Of a stretch of 64,000 bases of DNA, positions 1 through 11,015 are shown piece by piece. The stretch is from Hemileia vastatrix. Taxonomy: Eukaryota > Basidiomycota > Pucciniomycetes > Pucciniales > Zaghouaniaceae. Under the pieces are notes generated by a model. That model did not search any database. It saw only the letters and a list, made by a program, of their open reading frames with translations, and was not told the origin of the DNA. Position 1 is the first letter of the stretch. Every line of letters starts with the position of its first letter. The stretch is taken from positions 25,793,823-25,857,822 of the forward strand of contig JASXTE010000010.1 of NCBI GenBank assembly GCA_030280995.1. Direction: 5' to 3'. The translations under genes were made by a program, and so were the position numbers.

Positions 1-811
1 ACTGATGGCTTAGCTGAAAGAATGATTCAGACTTTAGAGGACATGATAAGAAGGTATTGTGCCTTTGGCCTTGAGTATAAAGATAATGACTGATTCACTC
101 ATGATTGGGTGGGTTACCTTACTTCCTGGGTTGGAATTTGCTTATAATAGCACTATTCATTCTGTTACTCAAAGAAAGCCTTTTGAGCTCTGGCTTGGAT
201 ATGTTCCAAATACTCCTGCCCAAATTCTCAATAACCAAATACCTAAATTGGATTTACATCCTGGTTTAGAATCTTTTCTTCAAATGCAACAACTTTGCAG
301 AACTCATGCTCAAAAATATATTGAAAAATCCTTTGAATATGAGAAGAAGAGATGGGACAAATCCCATAAAGAATACCTTTTTAAAAAGGGTAATTAAGTA
401 TTGATTTCTACAGTCCACTTCAATTTACAAGGTAATAACATATTAAAAGACCCATTTGTGGGTCCATTTGTTGTCAGAAGAATGGTTTGTGATAATGCAG
501 TTGAAGTTATTTTGTATTCTCCTTATAACTGAAAACATCCTGTTTTTCCAATATCTCTTTTGAAACCTTACACATCCAATAGTGATTTATTTCCCAAAAG
601 GAGGGGAAGACCAAAAAAGACCCCTAATGAAATCACTGAGACATCAGAAAATGATAAGATTCTAAAGGACCGAATAGTTACTGCTGAAAAAGGTACAGAA
701 TACTTATTGAGATTCAAGAATAAATCTTCTGAATATGATTCTTGGATATCTGGGAAGGAGATAACTAATCTTCCTACTCTACTAAAGAAATATAAAAAGA
801 AAAAATCATAG
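1..811 (+). pseudogene. Family A chromovirus Pol, 3' remnant (integrase C-terminus, AT-hook, chromodomain)
   Basis: The reading frame from base 1 matches the last quarter of the intact Gag-Pol at 27959-34126: it starts at the integrase TDGLAER block that carries the catalytic Glu and ends in the same YKKKKS tail at 811. It is broken. A TGA lies at 91-93, a frameshift near 110 moves reading to another frame, a TAA lies at 395-397 and a TGA at 530-532. The C-terminal RRGRPKK AT-hook-like block and the chromodomain-like end (560-811) remain open. The rest of the element lies to the left of the window. It is followed by a purine tract and a diverged LTR. It cannot make a working integrase. Confidence 0.9.
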
Positions 812-832
812 CATTTTTTTTATTGTTTTTTT

Positions 833-844
833 AGAGTGAGGGAG
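833..844 (+). other. Polypurine tract of the left family A element
   Basis: AGAGTGAGGGAG sits directly before the TGTCAGCC LTR start. The same string precedes the 3' LTR of A1 at 34149-34160. In LTR elements this site primes plus-strand DNA synthesis. Confidence 0.7.
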
Positions 845-1686
845 TGTCAGCCAGGCTGCTAGACTTACCCAGTAAAATAATTAATTATTTACTGGATGAA
901 GCCACACCTTTTTATTTCTTATAATTATTAATTATAATATTTACTTTAAACTTACTTGTAATTAATTAACTAGTTACAAAAAAGTAAAGTTAGTAAATAA
1001 TTAAAATTAATAGTAAATGTCCTTTATATTTTTATTTTTATTTGTATTTTAATTTTAATTTTATTACTTTTATTTATAACACCATGCTCAATGACAGGTT
1101 GAAGAGAAAAAAATATTAATATTAAAATAAATATCAAATATTGAAAATAAGATTTGATATTGAAACAAAAATAACTATATACAAAAAATTCAAATTACTT
1201 ATTTAAAATTGACACTTACTGTAATTTTAAATAAAATCATTTGTTTTTGACATATTCTGTAAATACAGATTGTAGACACATTCTTTCTAGAACAATCTTA
1301 TTATTTGAAATTGTCTTCTTGGAATTTTCTTTCTTCTTCTCTCATACTTCTGTATTTAGAATTTTAAGTCCGTGCTTTGTCTCTCATTTGCCTATAAAAG
1401 GCCTCCCCTTTTTGTTGTTTTTGGAACATTCAATCATTACTTACTTTTTTTATTACATAACTATACTAAACAAATATCTATTACTATTATTCATTGTCTT
1501 AGTCTTTACTACTACGTAAGTCTAATCAATTATAATAATAATATTTATAACAATTTTTACCTCTTTAAATTGAGTAAATAAAATAAAAGAAAAAATACGT
1601 ACTTTGACTTTGAAAACCCAATAATTCACCTAATCTTCCCGTTGGACCTCCTTAAGAATCTTCTAGACCACCAGGTCCCATCAACA
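845..1686 (+). mobile_element. Diverged 3' LTR of family A
   Basis: It begins TGTCAGCCAGGCT as in the other A LTRs and has a TATAAAA box at 1393-1399 in the same CCTATAAAAGG context. The right edge is placed near 1686 after CTTCTAGACCACC, by analogy with the CTTCTAGACGACTGACCGACA end of A1, and is uncertain by some bases. The body is much diverged from A1. Sequence homologous to family B element II resumes at about 1690, so this element probably inserted into the 3' noncoding part of element I. Confidence 0.7.
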
Positions 1687-1689
1687 AGA

Positions 1690-2760
1690 GCTGAGAAATT
1701 AAAATGTGATGAATAATAATAATATGAAATAAATAATTATTACAAGTGGTATTCCCCAGCCAATTGATGAGCTGATCCCCTGATAACTTACCCACATCAA
1801 AGTGCAACTTGATGTGGATACACCTTTAAATAAATTTTAAATGATTTGAAAATAAAAAATTAGAAATTAAAGAAAAGAATAAAAAATGAAATAAAGAAAT
1901 AAAGAAAATAGCATTTCCCAGCCAATTGATGAGCCTTTCCCCACCAATGCTTTCCCACATTCAGGTGACCCTGATGTGGTAACACCATAATTTTGTCAAT
2001 TTTCCTTTTTATATCCTAATAACCCCCATAAAAAATTAAAAGAAAAAATAAGAAAAAAAGAATATAATCTAAAACTACTATCTAAGACAACCATTGACAC
2101 AAAATTCAGAAAAAGAAAAAGAAAAATTCCCACTCCGCAGAAAATCCAGTTCAAGGAAATGATCACTGGGTGGGCTCCCTCCAATATGTAAAAATTATGG
2201 GAGACCACCAGTGATCCGCCACCAATCCCAATAGACAAAAATAACAAAGCCAGTCCCAAGCCAGTTTTAAGTAATAGTGGACTAGAAACCTGAATAAAAA
2301 AAACCAGAACTAGGATTCAACTAGGACAAACAAAATACTTGAAACAGACATTATGGGGTAACTTTTCTACAGAGCAGCCAGCTCATCAGTTACTCCCACA
2401 CTTTCAAAAATAAAATCTAGAAGCCCCCCTGGATACCTTCTAACAAAAACACAACATCCAACACAATAAAACAAAACCATTAGGCGTAAAGAGTCTGGCA
2501 CTTGAAGACCAAAATAATTTCCAGTTTTAAGTCATAGAGGACTAAAACCTGTGAAGAAAAACCAATACTAGGGTTCAACCAAATTAATAGAAGGGGTTGG
2601 AAGCAGACAATCTGGGGTAACTGTTGATAGAGCAGCCAGCCCATCAGTTAACCCCACACTTGCCAAGATGAAATCTAGAAGCCCCACCCATGGTTAACTT
2701 CTAACAAAAAAGTTTCCAACAAAACAGATGCACAGGATCACCAAAATCCAAGATTAAAGA
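1690..2760 (-). other. Structured 3' noncoding region of element I
   Basis: No reading frame is supported. The region holds hairpin-forming blocks in the same order as in elements II and III: two related CAATTGATGAG hairpin units (about 1747-1820 and 1909-1985), a GATCACTGG...CCAGTGATC stem (2160-2218), and two GGGGTAACTG...CAGTTA(A)CCCC stems (2353-2399, 2612-2659). Each of the last pair is preceded by an AGTC-N6-GACT type motif (near 2240 and 2521). The block is conserved without coding potential, so a role as an RNA element is plausible but inferred. Confidence 0.6.
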
Positions 2761-2789
2761 ATGGTCCATAGTTTATCCTCATTGTGGAT

Positions 2790-4463
2790 TCAATCTTCTT
2801 AACTTCTAGTGCCTCTTGGGTAAAATATCTTCAACTGATCAGCAGCCACTCTCTTCTTTAAGACTGCACCATCTAACTCTTCAAAAACATAAGAACCTGT
2901 AGACACCTGAGATCTTACTCTGTAAGGTCCATTACATCTGTCAGCAAACATTTTTCACCACTGACTCTCCAAACTTATATCACTACGCAATATAGGGGGT
3001 GGACTTGCTAGCAAGTCCTCAACCTGAACTCAGATGGAACTCAGATGGAACTCAGACTGAACTCATACTGAACCCATACTGAACTCTACTTGAACACCCA
3101 CCTAAAACTGTTCTGCTGAGTGGTGTTCATCCCTGATTGTATGGTTCCTTTATCAATAGCTCAATGTGTGTTCAACCTGTGGTGAGTTTGGGTCCAAGGT
3201 TGCGGACTTGCTAGCAAGTCCGCCCCCCATATTGTGTGGTGTATTATACACCAAAACCAAACAACCAGGTTTCAAGGGATACCTGAGGCTATGAGCCAGC
3301 TTCTTGTCCCAGTATCTGACTGATTGATTACTTATCTTTATCATTCTAGATTATTCCTTCTCTTGAAATTCCTCTCTACATTCCAACTGCTGCATTCTGG
3401 CACAGAGAAAATCTTCTGTTGAGCACACATCATCCCAATCGATTCCAAGATAGGAGACGGCTTCCAAATCCACTGGTAGAACAGCTTTCTGCCTAAATAT
3501 TAATTCATAAGGAGAATAGCCAGTTTTCCTCTTCACAATGACCCTATCATCAAATAACACCAAGGGTAAATAATGCCTCCATTTTTCAGCACTATCTCCA
3601 CACATCTTGACCAAAGCATTCTTGATAACTTGATGGTATCTTTCAGCCATGCCTTCAGCTTCAGGATAATAAGGTGTAGCCACCCTGACTTTTGAACCAA
3701 TACTTGCCACAGCTTCTTTGAATTCAGCTCCAAACTCTGGCCCACCGTCAACAGTCACCTACTTCATCAACCCATACCTAAACACCCATTCCTTCTTCAA
3801 AAAATCTGCCACATTTTTAGCAGTCAAATTAACCAGAGGTGCTGCTTCCACCCAACCAGACAAATCATCCCTGGAAACAATCAAGTACTTATACCTGCCC
3901 TCTTTGATATGGACAGCATCCAAACTGACTCTTCCAAACACAGTTGATTCCCCAGTAGCCCGGCCAGCCTCTTTAGGTTTCAAGTGACTTCTTCTTTGAC
4001 ATTCTTGAAAAGATTGAACCCAACCTTGCACAGCCAACTTCATACCTGGCCACCAAAATCAGTCTACTACTCTTCTATAAGTCTCCCCAAAGCCTCTATG
4101 TCCAAGGTCTTCATGAAAAAACTTCAACACCAACTCTTGACCCTTCTTCTGAGTTACCACAACTTGAGGATTTGGATGTCTCCTACTCATCAACCTTCTT
4201 CTCGACAAATAGAATCCAGGACTCTTCTTCCTGGTTGCCACCCAAGTATCATCATCACAAATATCTGGCCTCTTTAAGGTTAACAGATATTCAACCAAAA
4301 TAAAATAAACCCCAGTCTGACCCCAGGTCTCATCTTTAAATTCCAACAAAATAACATCCAAGGGTACAACCCTATCATCAAAATCACCAGTGTATACATA
4401 CAAAACACGGCCGGCCCAACCAGGACACCAATCTCTAAATTTGGTACATCTTTTTCCTTCCAC
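2790..4463 (-). pseudogene. Integrase of element I, broken
   Basis: Reading downward from 4463: a zinc-binding HEDLGHRG block and the second zinc pair, here CQRR without the first Cys of CEEC seen in element II, then the core with LDAVHI (first Asp), VDGGPEF (second Asp) and EGMAERY (Glu). A stop at the MK*V junction (about 3759) separates the first core part from the second. After residues CLVLVYN the frame runs into the MITE. The GPY/F-type module (NGPYRVRSQ) continues at about 2825-2970, and the pol stop is near 2790, with an earlier stop in the RS*ED tail. Mutated and split, so inactive. Confidence 0.8.
2980..3243. mobile_element. MITE with palindrome-containing terminal inverted repeats
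   Basis: A 264-bp insertion is flanked by TTATA on both sides (2975-2979 and 3244-3248). Element II has an uninterrupted sequence with one TTATA at the matching place (about 46765). The ends are inverted copies of about 45 bp, and each contains the perfect palindrome GGACTTGCTAGCAAGTCC. The centre has short tandem GAACTCAGA/GAACTCATA units (about 3035-3095). No transposase is encoded. It splits the integrase core from its GPY/F module in element I. Confidence 0.85.
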
Positions 4464-5380
4464 TGAATCTTAAGAGAATCCAGTTCACTAACAAAAACAC
4501 CATTTTCTAAATTTGAGACATCCCAAACACCAGCCCCATCTTCATCAACAAAAACATCCTGATCACCAGAATCAAGATCAGAACCGTCCAGTTTAACCTC
4601 TTGGGGGAGGAGAGAACAATCTTCCAGTTTAGCCTCATGGGGGAGGTGAGAAAAATCTTCAGCACCCTTTGTGCTGGCCCTAACCACTGGGACATCTTTG
4701 TCAAATTCTTCAGTTTTCGAATCTTCATCTGTGGGTGGTCTCCTTGATAATCCATCTGGAATTGTAAAAGTTTTTCCAGGTTTACGTACCAGGTCAAAAG
4801 AAAAATGCTGAATAAATGCCACCCACCTAGTCATTGGAGAATTTGGAAGACTAGGTGTGTTGATCATTTGAACCAGAGATTTAGCATCCACCTGCAGCTA
4901 AAAATGCTGCCCCCACAAAACAGTTTGTAGCTTCTTCAAAATTTTTGCTTCACCACACAATTCCAACTTGGGCTGAGAATATATAGATTCCACGTCATTG
5001 AATACCACGGAATCATACCTTACTGGCTAGACCTTCCCAGATTTTTCTTCCTGAGACAAAAAAGCACCAGCAGCAATATAACTTGAGTCCACCGCCAGAT
5101 AACTTTTTCCAGCTTCCCTACCATAATCCAACTTGTGAAGAATAATATCCTCATCTACCACCTTCTTCAACTTCTGAAAAGCCTCTTCACACCTTTAAGT
5201 CCATTCCCACTCTGCATCTTTCCTGTTCAGCCTCCTTAAAGGGGAAGCCAACAAAGAAAAATCTTTAATAAAAATCCTGACATACACACAAACCCCTAAA
5301 AATCCCCTGACTTAAGTAGTATTTTTAGGCCTTGGCCATGACTGAATTTTATTAACCATTTTCTTGGCCATAATCCTTCC
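4280..5380 (-). pseudogene. RNase H and connection region of element I, broken
   Basis: The minus-strand translation contains LAVDSSYIAAG, matching the first catalytic Asp region of gypsy RNase H, followed by LELCGEAKIL, VDAKSLVQMI and the RKPGKTFTIPDGLSR end that precedes integrase. Stops occur near 5027 and 4900. Part of the following acidic spacer encodes LPHEAKL/LPQEVKL repeats. At DNA level these overlap two CAGTTTA stem-loop motifs at about 4589 and 4625. Confidence 0.7.
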
Positions 5381-6200
5381 TTATTTACATACCACATGAC
5401 CAAGACTTTCCAAGGCAGAAACACAAAAACAAAACTCTGACCCAGAAATTTTCAATCCAGCCTCTTCAATCCTAAACAATACTCTCTCTAGAGTAATTGC
5501 ATATTCCCAAACAAATCTCCTTATACCTGGGTTCTCCTTAAGCACCTCATTTCCATAATTAGTGGAGGGTCCTTTAATTCCACCTTCATCAATAAAAATA
5601 TCAGTATGAGTAGGAACCTCATCCTGTAAAATCCAAGCCATTTGTGCTTGATATACTGCTACTGAATTAGTTGCTCGTTGAGGCAACCTAGTCAGCTGAA
5701 ATCTCCCCAGAGGAGTCTCAAACGTTGTGAGTGGCCGTGAATCCATGTGAAGTTCCCTTTCATCATAACCACCCATAATATCACCCAAACCATAACACAC
5801 CCTTCCAGCAAAAGCTTCCACACTTGGCAGCATTCCTGCATCCTTGATAGTGACTCTATTCAAGGCTCTAAGATCATGCACCACCCTCAACTTCCAATTC
5901 TGCTTCTTAACACAGAAAAACGGACTTGAGTAACTAGAAGTTAATTTTTCATACAATCCTGTCCTGACTCTTTCCCTAACAATGTCCACAAAATCATCCC
6001 GGATAGCAACTGGAATTGGAATAGGTTTGATTTGCCAAGTTCCATGACAAACCACAGGAATCATTTAAGGTTCCCCATAAGAGTGTTTCAACACACCCCT
6101 TTCCTCTTCAACAAATACCACCACTTTCTCCCTCAGCAGAATAATGTGCAACAACAACTTCTTTTCCTCATCAGATAACCAACCATGAGGACCAAAATTA
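5381..6200 (-). pseudogene. Reverse transcriptase of element I, broken
   Basis: The frame shows FCVKKQNWKLRVVHDLRALN (fingers), GLGDIMGGYDERE (first catalytic Asp region), TTFETPLGRFQLTRLPQ, then IFIDEGGIKGP, ENPGIRRFVWE and LGHVVC. The active-site pair normally reads D-D. Here the second residue is Glu (codon 5585-5587), as it is in element II. A stop at the EP*M junction near 6064 breaks the frame relative to element II, and the palm contains further changes. Lineage assignment is from motif recognition. Confidence 0.8.
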
Positions 6201-7246
6201 ACAACTTTCAACCTTTCCACAGTCACCCTGGCAGTTTTCACAAAATCAGGAGGATAATTCACCAGAGGAGTACAGTATGGATCTCTTGACAAAGGAGGTC
6301 TCTTCAACGGAGGATTTAAACCTACAGGCCTAATCTTCTGGGCTACCTTATTGTACTTTGAAGCTCCACTGTCAACTTGAGGGATCATCAGGATGTCTTT
6401 ACCACCAGACCTGGAACAAAAACCAAGGGTTTCCCCATTGCTCACATGTGTGGCCAAGGTAATGTTTTTTAAAGGTGTAGAAGAAACCTTAGCAGTGCAC
6501 AATTGAGAGGACATACTTTTACTCCCCAATCTCACTACTCCAAAACTTTTCTGCAATCCCAAATTTTCATCTTCACTTCCATCTTCCAAAACTTCAAATC
6601 TTGATTCATCTTCTGAATCACATCTTCTAAAATTGTGCAGTTTATCCTCATGCAGTAGGCCCAAAAATTGATCTTGAAGATCTTCCTTCTTCAAAAATTT
6701 GTGCAGTTTAACCTCATTCTGGAGGCCCAAAAATTGATCTTGATTATCTTCACAAAAATAATTCTTTTCTTCTTTCTAGATTATCTTCAGATTTTTTTCT
6801 TGATTTTCTCCAATTATCTTGAAATTTTTCTTTTATTTGCTTGAGTTTTCTTCTTTCCTACAAAAATAACCAGGGGTTTCCCCAATGCTCACGGATGTGG
6901 CCAAGGTAATGTTTTTGAAAGGTGTAGAAGAAACCCTAGTGGTGCACAATTGAGAGGACTTACTTTTAGACCCCAATCTCACCATTCCACAGCTTTTCTG
7001 CATATCTTTCAATAAAGATATATAACCAATCTTCTTTTTTGAACTTGAATTAAAAATAATTGAGAAATTTGAGAGAGAACAGATACTTGATAAAAAACTT
7101 GAAGAATACTTGCAGAGAAGAGAAACATTAAAAAGAGAAAGTTGAAAATCCACTTGGTATATCTCCAAGGGAGCTGACCTACCACAACCTGGGATTTCCT
7201 CATCTTGGGGAGAGGTTGTAGCACTAGGGCAATCAGCCCTCATCAC
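6065..7246 (-). pseudogene. Linker between protease and RT of element I, with duplicated module
   Basis: Two open stretches (6065-6730 and 6833-7246) carry two copies of a module containing VSSTP.KNITLAT.VS.GET (DNA about 6420-6545 and 6870-6995). Between them are two QNEVKLH/LHEDKLH repeats whose DNA is the CAGTTTA stem-loop motif (about 6642 and 6705). The downstream part (RPPLSRDPYCTPLV, ARVTVERLKVVNFGP) is the N-terminal approach to RT. I know no function for this linker. The same layout is present in element II. Confidence 0.55.
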
Positions 7247-7311
7247 TCTAAAAAAGACATACTCTCACTAGAGCCTGAGCCACACGCCAAAAATCCAGAG
7301 GCAGCACCCAC

Positions 7312-7909
7312 TTATCTTCTTCTACTACAACAATCCATGCACTGGCACATTGAAGACAATCCAGGCCTGGTCTCCCAACCATCATCTCCAGGAGATAAAA
7401 ACCTCATTTGAAGTCTTTTTTCATCTTCACCAGTCAACTCCAAACCAATTCCCGTATCAAACTGATAACCAATTATTGCCTGCAAATCCATAAAGAATGG
7501 TCCACCCAAAACAGCTTTTACATTACCTTTAGCAATGTAAAAATGAACCTTCCCTGAGGCTCCACCAACATCCAGATTCGCAAATTCAGCTGTTCCAACC
7601 AACTCAGTAACATGGCTACCAATCCTTCTTAAATTTCCACCAATACCTGTCTTGATGGGGAGGCCCAAATGAGTTTTCTTAAAAAAATGAAATCAGGTTA
7701 ATCTGAGAACCTGAATCCACCAATGCCCTTGCCTCCCTGCCATTCAGAGTGACATTGAAATAATCCAGAAATGCAGAAAAATGAGTTTCCAACCCCTCAC
7801 AAAACTTTTCAGCAGAATCACATATGTATTCCACCTCCCCAGAAGAAACCCTTCTCCTGGTCAACAACTTTTTCTGTCTATCAGCCAACCAAGGACTGAT
7901 AGCATACAA
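7312..7909 (-). pseudogene. Aspartic protease of element I, broken
   Basis: The first part (7679-7909) contains LNGREARALVDSGSQINLI, with the DSG catalytic triad of retropepsins. A frame break at about 7675 follows. The second part (7312-7668) holds VKAVLGGPFFMDL, equivalent to the ILG.PF block near the end of gypsy proteases. Protease would cleave the Gag-Pol precursor. The frame break makes this copy inactive. Confidence 0.75.
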
Positions 7910-10907
7910 TTCCCCATAATTGAGGGAAACCTGACCCCTGATTCATCCTTTCCAGGACAGAGTCCATAACATTAAATTGACCAGAACCCACTGGCCTCTC
8001 AAAGTGAGCCTTCTTCTTTACTACCTTGGTCCTAGAATTTTCTTGAGGATCAGAACCACCAACAGATTTTCCATTAACAGGAATCAACCCAGATCCCTCA
8101 CCTGAACCTCTAACTCTAGCACACTTGGCCAATGAAGCCAAAGGGACATCCTCCTCAGAGTCATAATCAACATCCATAGGAATTGGCTCACCATTCATGT
8201 CCAATGCTCCAAAACTAGGGGGGCCAAATCAGCAATCCCCTTCTGCATCTTTTACAGCTCCTCTTTGCTGCACTTCCTCTAGCTGCACTCAGCTTAGGAT
8301 CCACCTTTGAAGCCTTAGGCTTTTTTTGTGCCTGATAACTGCTCTTAGGCCTTCCCACCTTTCCTGCTTCCACATCATAAACACCAGCCAAGCATTCACC
8401 ACTTGGATTTCTACCACAAGAATACAACTCCAAACCACCAAAGGAAGATGTGAATGAGACTCTATTAGCCTCTTTTCCCTTTCCCTTTTAATCATCTCCA
8501 CCTTTTCCAGAAGAAGAAGCCTCATTAGGCAACTCTTCAAACCTTGGCCTTCTGGAGTTGAGATTATGTGTCGGCCAGTCGTCTAGAAGAAAGGAAAGAA
8601 AAGGGGAAGAAAAAGAGGAGGAAAGGAAAATAGGAAAGAAGGGTTTATAGAAAGTAGAAACAATAAGGTAATAAAATAATTGGATTTATTTAAAGAGAGG
8701 CAACAACGAGTTACTTGAGGGATGACACAAAAATGAGGTTTTATTAAATGATAATATTATTTAAAGTAAGGGTTCTTTTCTTTGCGCGGAAAACACTATT
8801 ATTACTATTAGACTTAAAGCAACCTGTAATTAGTTATATAAAATTTTAAATTAGAATTTTAATACTAATAAAAATAATATAAACGTAATATATTAAAAAT
8901 ATGTTCAAGTTTTGATTGTGTAGTAAGTGATGAGGCTACAGGGGATTATCCAAGGCCTTTTTATAGGCGATGGGTCCTCTGAAGCGCCACTAAATTTGTA
9001 AATACAAGATTCATAATAAGATGAAACAAGAAAATAAAAGAATAAGTGAAACATAACAATTTAGAGAAAAATACGAAACAAATAATTAAAACCCCAAATA
9101 AGAACCACAATTTCCCACAAAGAATTCCCAAATCAGTAAGTAAAAATAGTGAGTAACTAAACAAGCCTGAGATATAGGAACTATGAAAAAAAATAATTCA
9201 AAACAGATGGTACAGTATGCTTTAAGGGTTTTTAAGTGAAACAAGTAAAAATATTTTGACATAACAAAATATGTAATCAATTTTAATTTAGTATAAAGAA
9301 ATTAATTAATTGTTACAACTATGTAATTAAATAATTAATTTAAATGAAACAAGTAATTAATTTATTACTAAATTAAGTTGAGAATTTTAATACTATTTTA
9401 TAAAATAAGTATTATAATTTATTTAATTTTTTATTGAGACAATTAAGGGTCCAAAAAACAGTGGCAATAACCATGGATAATAGTATATGAAAAGTATATT
9501 TTAATAATTAAATTTAATTAATTAAAGTAATTACAATATAAGATAAACACTTGAATATAATTATCTTATAAGTTTTTAATTAATTAATTTATAATTATTA
9601 AATAAACAATGCACCCTTTGTTATGGAATATAATTAAATGCTTTTAAATTATCTTATAATAAAATTAAAATAATATTTACTTTATTTATATAAATAAAAT
9701 ATTAATATAAATTTATTATGTAATATAATATTAATGTTAAATGCATACCCTGCAATTATTATGTCTTTATTTAATTCCAATAAATTGTATGTTTATTTAC
9801 TGGGCTCCTGGGACAGCCTGGCTGACATTATGTCTCCTCCTTACCAAGTCAACTGGAGCCTGACCATCATTAGGCTTGAAAAAAGAACCATCAGGTAACT
9901 TGAACACCTTTTCATCAAATTCAACCTTCCCCTCATACACATCTTGATTTAGTGCCCAACAATCATTGGACTTGTGCCCTTTTCTGCTACAATAAGAGCA
10001 AACCCAAGAATCCCTCCTACCAGCCCTCCTATCAAAATCCCTAGACTGAGAAGGACCCTTATTGGCCTTCTGAGCCTCCTGAAAAAAATATGCAGCTGCT
10101 TTGTTAAATCAGCCAACTGCTCCACCACAGGGTCCACCTCCTTTGGCTTCTCAGGGGCCTTCCCCTTGCTCACCACTTCCTTCTTTCTGGACTCCTCCAC
10201 ATCTTCAGCCAATGCCTCACTGACCTTTCTAACATATTTAGTGCTAGCTTCTTGGCAGGAATCCACTGCAAAAAGTTTCAGATGTCCTTTAACAAACTCC
10301 TTCACCACAGAAAGAGCAGGAAATTTCTGATTCCCATTAGGAAGAATCTTCATCTTGTCCTTCCTTGCCAACTCCTTTAACACATCAATCCTAACAATCC
10401 TGGCAAAAGCAGACAAGAAAATATCTCTTGCAGAGTCAGTACTCTCTAACTCCTGCATGTACACAAAGTATTCCACCACTGGCTCCAACTGAGCCAGAAA
10501 CTTTCTATAAGTGTGGAGGTTATCCACACCTCCATAAGATTGCCATTCACTAGCAATCATGTTGAGATCCACCATAGAGTACCTAAATCCCCACCTGTCT
10601 GTCATCTGCAGACACAACTTTTTCCAATCCTTCCTTCTATAGCCCTCCATTGCAGCAACTTCCTTCACCAGTGCCCTGTCACCAATGTAAAAAATTACTT
10701 GCTTCACCATGTCCAAGTGAGAAGCCCCATCTACATTCCCAGCAGTCTCAAAAAGCTCCAGAAACAGCTTTACATCCTCCCCCATAAACATAGGGCCCTT
10801 TCAGGACTTGATCCTGACAGAAGGCCTAACAGAAACAGGAGGATTAACCTCCTCAGCTGTACCAGCAGTGCCACTACCACAACTTGAGAAAGAGGGTCCA
10901 GAAGCCA
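7881..10907 (-). pseudogene. Gag of element I, split by a solo LTR
   Basis: The start is taken as ATG at 10907 (MASGPSFSS). A stop follows at KS*KGP, where element III has Trp. The main open part (9949-10791) matches element III Gag (EGYR..DW, YSMVDL). A shift near 10085, in a run of A/T, moves reading to a frame with a perfect CCHC knuckle, CSYCSRKGHKSNDC (about 9957-10003). The frame reaches RRRHN at the TTATG target site. It resumes at 8563 (NSRRPRFEELPNEA) after the solo LTR and runs on through 8215-8433 and 7881-8204 to the protease. Several stops and shifts remain after the LTR is discounted. Confidence 0.8.
8569..9827 (-). mobile_element. Solo family A LTR inside gag of element I
   Basis: On the plus strand it begins TGTCGGCCAGTCGTCTAGA and ends CAGCCTGGCTGACA, the inverse of the A LTR ends. 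A perfect 5-bp target duplication TTATG lies at 8564-8568 and 9828-9832. A TATA box in the TATAAAAAGGCC context is near 8958-8965 (minus). There is no internal region, so it is a solo LTR left by recombination between the two LTRs of a full element. Confidence 0.92.
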
Positions 10908-10994
10908 TGGTCCAATGAATTCCAGGAAACCAATTTTCAACCAAAGAAGAGAGTGCAAAAGTAACAGTAAATCCAAAAAGCTAACAAATCCTGA

Positions 10995-11011
10995 CCCCAC
11001 GTTAGGCGCCA
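10995..11011 (-). other. Primer binding site of element I (tRNA-Lys-like)
   Basis: The minus strand reads TGGCGCCTAACGTGGGG four bases inside the LTR end TCTACA. It begins with TGG, complementary to a tRNA CCA end, and differs by one base from TGGCGCCCAACGTGGGG, the tRNA-Lys(CUU) primer site known from betaretroviruses. Element III has a one-base variant at 60078-60094. Confidence 0.7.
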
Positions 11012-11015
11012 GAAA

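Noticed and set aside
1241..1581. Plus-strand frames in the left A LTR
   Set aside because: They lie across the LTR promoter region, are AT-rich, and have no counterpart in the other A LTRs.
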